Of a stretch of 31,783 nt of DNA, positions 30,685 to 31,783 are shown in pieces. The notes under the pieces are model-generated. The model saw nothing but the letters and a program-made list of their open reading frames with translations, searched no databases and was not told the origin of the DNA. The position numbers and the translations under genes are program-made. This stretch comes from Irpex lacteus (lineage: Eukaryota; Basidiomycota; Agaricomycetes; Polyporales; Irpicaceae): assembly GCA_001986395.2 (NCBI GenBank), contig MQVO02000106.1:1-31783 (forward strand), in the 5' to 3' direction. How positions within the stretch are numbered: the stretch's first letter is position 1; each line of letters begins with the position of its first letter.

Positions 30685-31783
30685 TCTTGATTCGTTTCAC
30701 TCCCAGGTTTCTGTCACGAACTAATGACCGTAGTGTTCAAGCTTCGAACTTGTGGCCGCGGCGGCCTCCCGGTGAGATCTGAGATTGATCGATGGCGCCT
30801 GTAGTGTCCATACCGTATATGGAAGCCAAATAAGAACAGCGCCCAGCGATCTGTGGGCCATCAGTGTAACCTATCTCCAATCATTTCTAACACCAGCCAC
30901 AGAGCCTTTACTGTAAGCCTCGATTACTTCACTCGGACACAAATTTTGATCCTCAAGAGACGGCGATCAAGCTGCCTGCCACGAGCAATCTGTAACAAGA
31001 TTCGCCCCCAAGTGATGTATAGGTTGGTCGAGCGAATGAAACGTCCACTGTTCCCTGGTACGATATTGCTCGAAATTTAAAGTAGCCTGACGCTTGTCTT
31101 AGAAATTGGGCCTACACTGAATTATGAAAACTCCCACGACTCATGTGCAGCACGTGATCGTGAGAGTTACTTACTTTCAATGTCGCTGGCTTTGCTTTCT
31201 GAACAGTTGCATTGTCAACTCGTGGTGCGACCAGATAACTATATTCTTATCTGTGATCTCAGGGCACCGAAGTTCTCTCTCCGGGCCATGCGTATATCAT
31301 CCATAATTACGCCAATCATGTCGGAACGCTCACACAGCCTACTAGCTGATGTCGGACTTGCCGCCGTTGTGGACACCCTCTGGTCTCTTGTTTCTACCAA
31401 CACCAATACTGTATGTCACCACTTTCAAGTGGTTCCGCTGATATGCTGTGGCTGAGAATCCCGTCGTCAGGCCGCAAAAGGATTCTGTCGGACTGTCCCT
31501 GTTCTGCCATAGTGGTGGCGGTGATGCGGCTTGCTGACGGTTTCCCTATGGAAATGATGATGGTCGTCGCGAACGTCTGCCGCGGTGCCTTTCAATTTGG
31601 GCACTATCTATTAGTGCATAGATGTCCTTGTGCTCTACCATCATCTGCTCGCCAGTCAACTCCTCTCACATATTACTCGGACGTCAGGACGTCACTGCTT
31701 ACTGCACTTTCACGAAGTTTAGTTAACTGCCCACAGGCCTTCGCTTTCTGTTCATGAATCATGGCAGCTTCGACGGAAGTGAT
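30685..31783. other. Right flank, no assignable gene
   Basis: The left end should carry the IST1 promoter. No known family is recognised. The open frames at 31180-31455 and 31413-31757 (plus) have no clear domain. On the minus strand, a frame entering from the right edge is open from 31783 to about 31708 and meets a GTAAGC donor there, so the last exons of a gene lying mainly beyond the window are possible. That evidence is weak. Confidence 0.35.

Overview
The window looks like a chromosomal piece from an intron-rich basidiomycete fungus, probably an agaricomycete. Nearly every gene is cut by many 50-70 bp GT-AG introns with CTNAC/CTAAC-like branch sites. The proteins are of fungal type: BLM10, AIM18/46-type chalcone-isomerase-like protein, AP-3 sigma, MED6, NRAMP, large-subunit catalase, LAMTOR2-like and IST1. 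One tRNA gene has an intron in the eukaryotic position next to the anticodon. I see no prokaryotic operon, CRISPR array, phage or recognisable transposon.

Layout, left to right. 1-868 holds no gene I recognise. 869-8726 (minus) is the very intron-rich gene for the proteasome activator BLM10/PA200. It shares a 400 bp head-to-head promoter with a mitochondrial chalcone-isomerase-like gene, AIM18/46 type (9127-10192, plus). A cytoplasmic class 3 lipase follows (11013-12729, plus), then tRNA-Thr(AGT) (13484-13555) and AP-3 sigma (13691-14532, plus). MED6 (15111-16314, minus) and an NRAMP metal transporter (16639-19000, plus) form a second divergent pair. From 19001 to 23245 no protein gene is supported. 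That stretch contains an intron-bearing tRNA-Lys(CTT) (19600-19704, minus), a 3' tRNA-Lys remnant beside it, and a cluster of ACGCGT motifs. A two-finger C2H2 factor (23246-24350, plus), a large-subunit catalase (25234-27929, plus), a LAMTOR2/roadblock gene (28295-28868, plus) and an ESCRT-III-associated IST1 gene (29482-30684, minus) complete the window. 30685-31783 has only weak hints of an exon.

These are mostly dispersed housekeeping genes and not a pathway cluster. Loose themes are endolysosomal trafficking and signalling (AP-3 sigma, LAMTOR2, IST1), metal and oxidative homeostasis (NRAMP, catalase) and protein turnover (BLM10). I found no convincing new multi-gene system. The points most worth a second look are: two apparent single-base frameshifts in IST1; one BLM10 junction that does not join in frame; the 8-nt last exon that completes the BLM10 C-terminal tail; the tRNA-Lys remnant with a compensated T stem; and motif arrangements in the BLM10/AIM18, zinc-finger and catalase promoters. 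Exon boundaries below were assigned by eye from splice consensus, phase and family similarity, with no transcript or database evidence.
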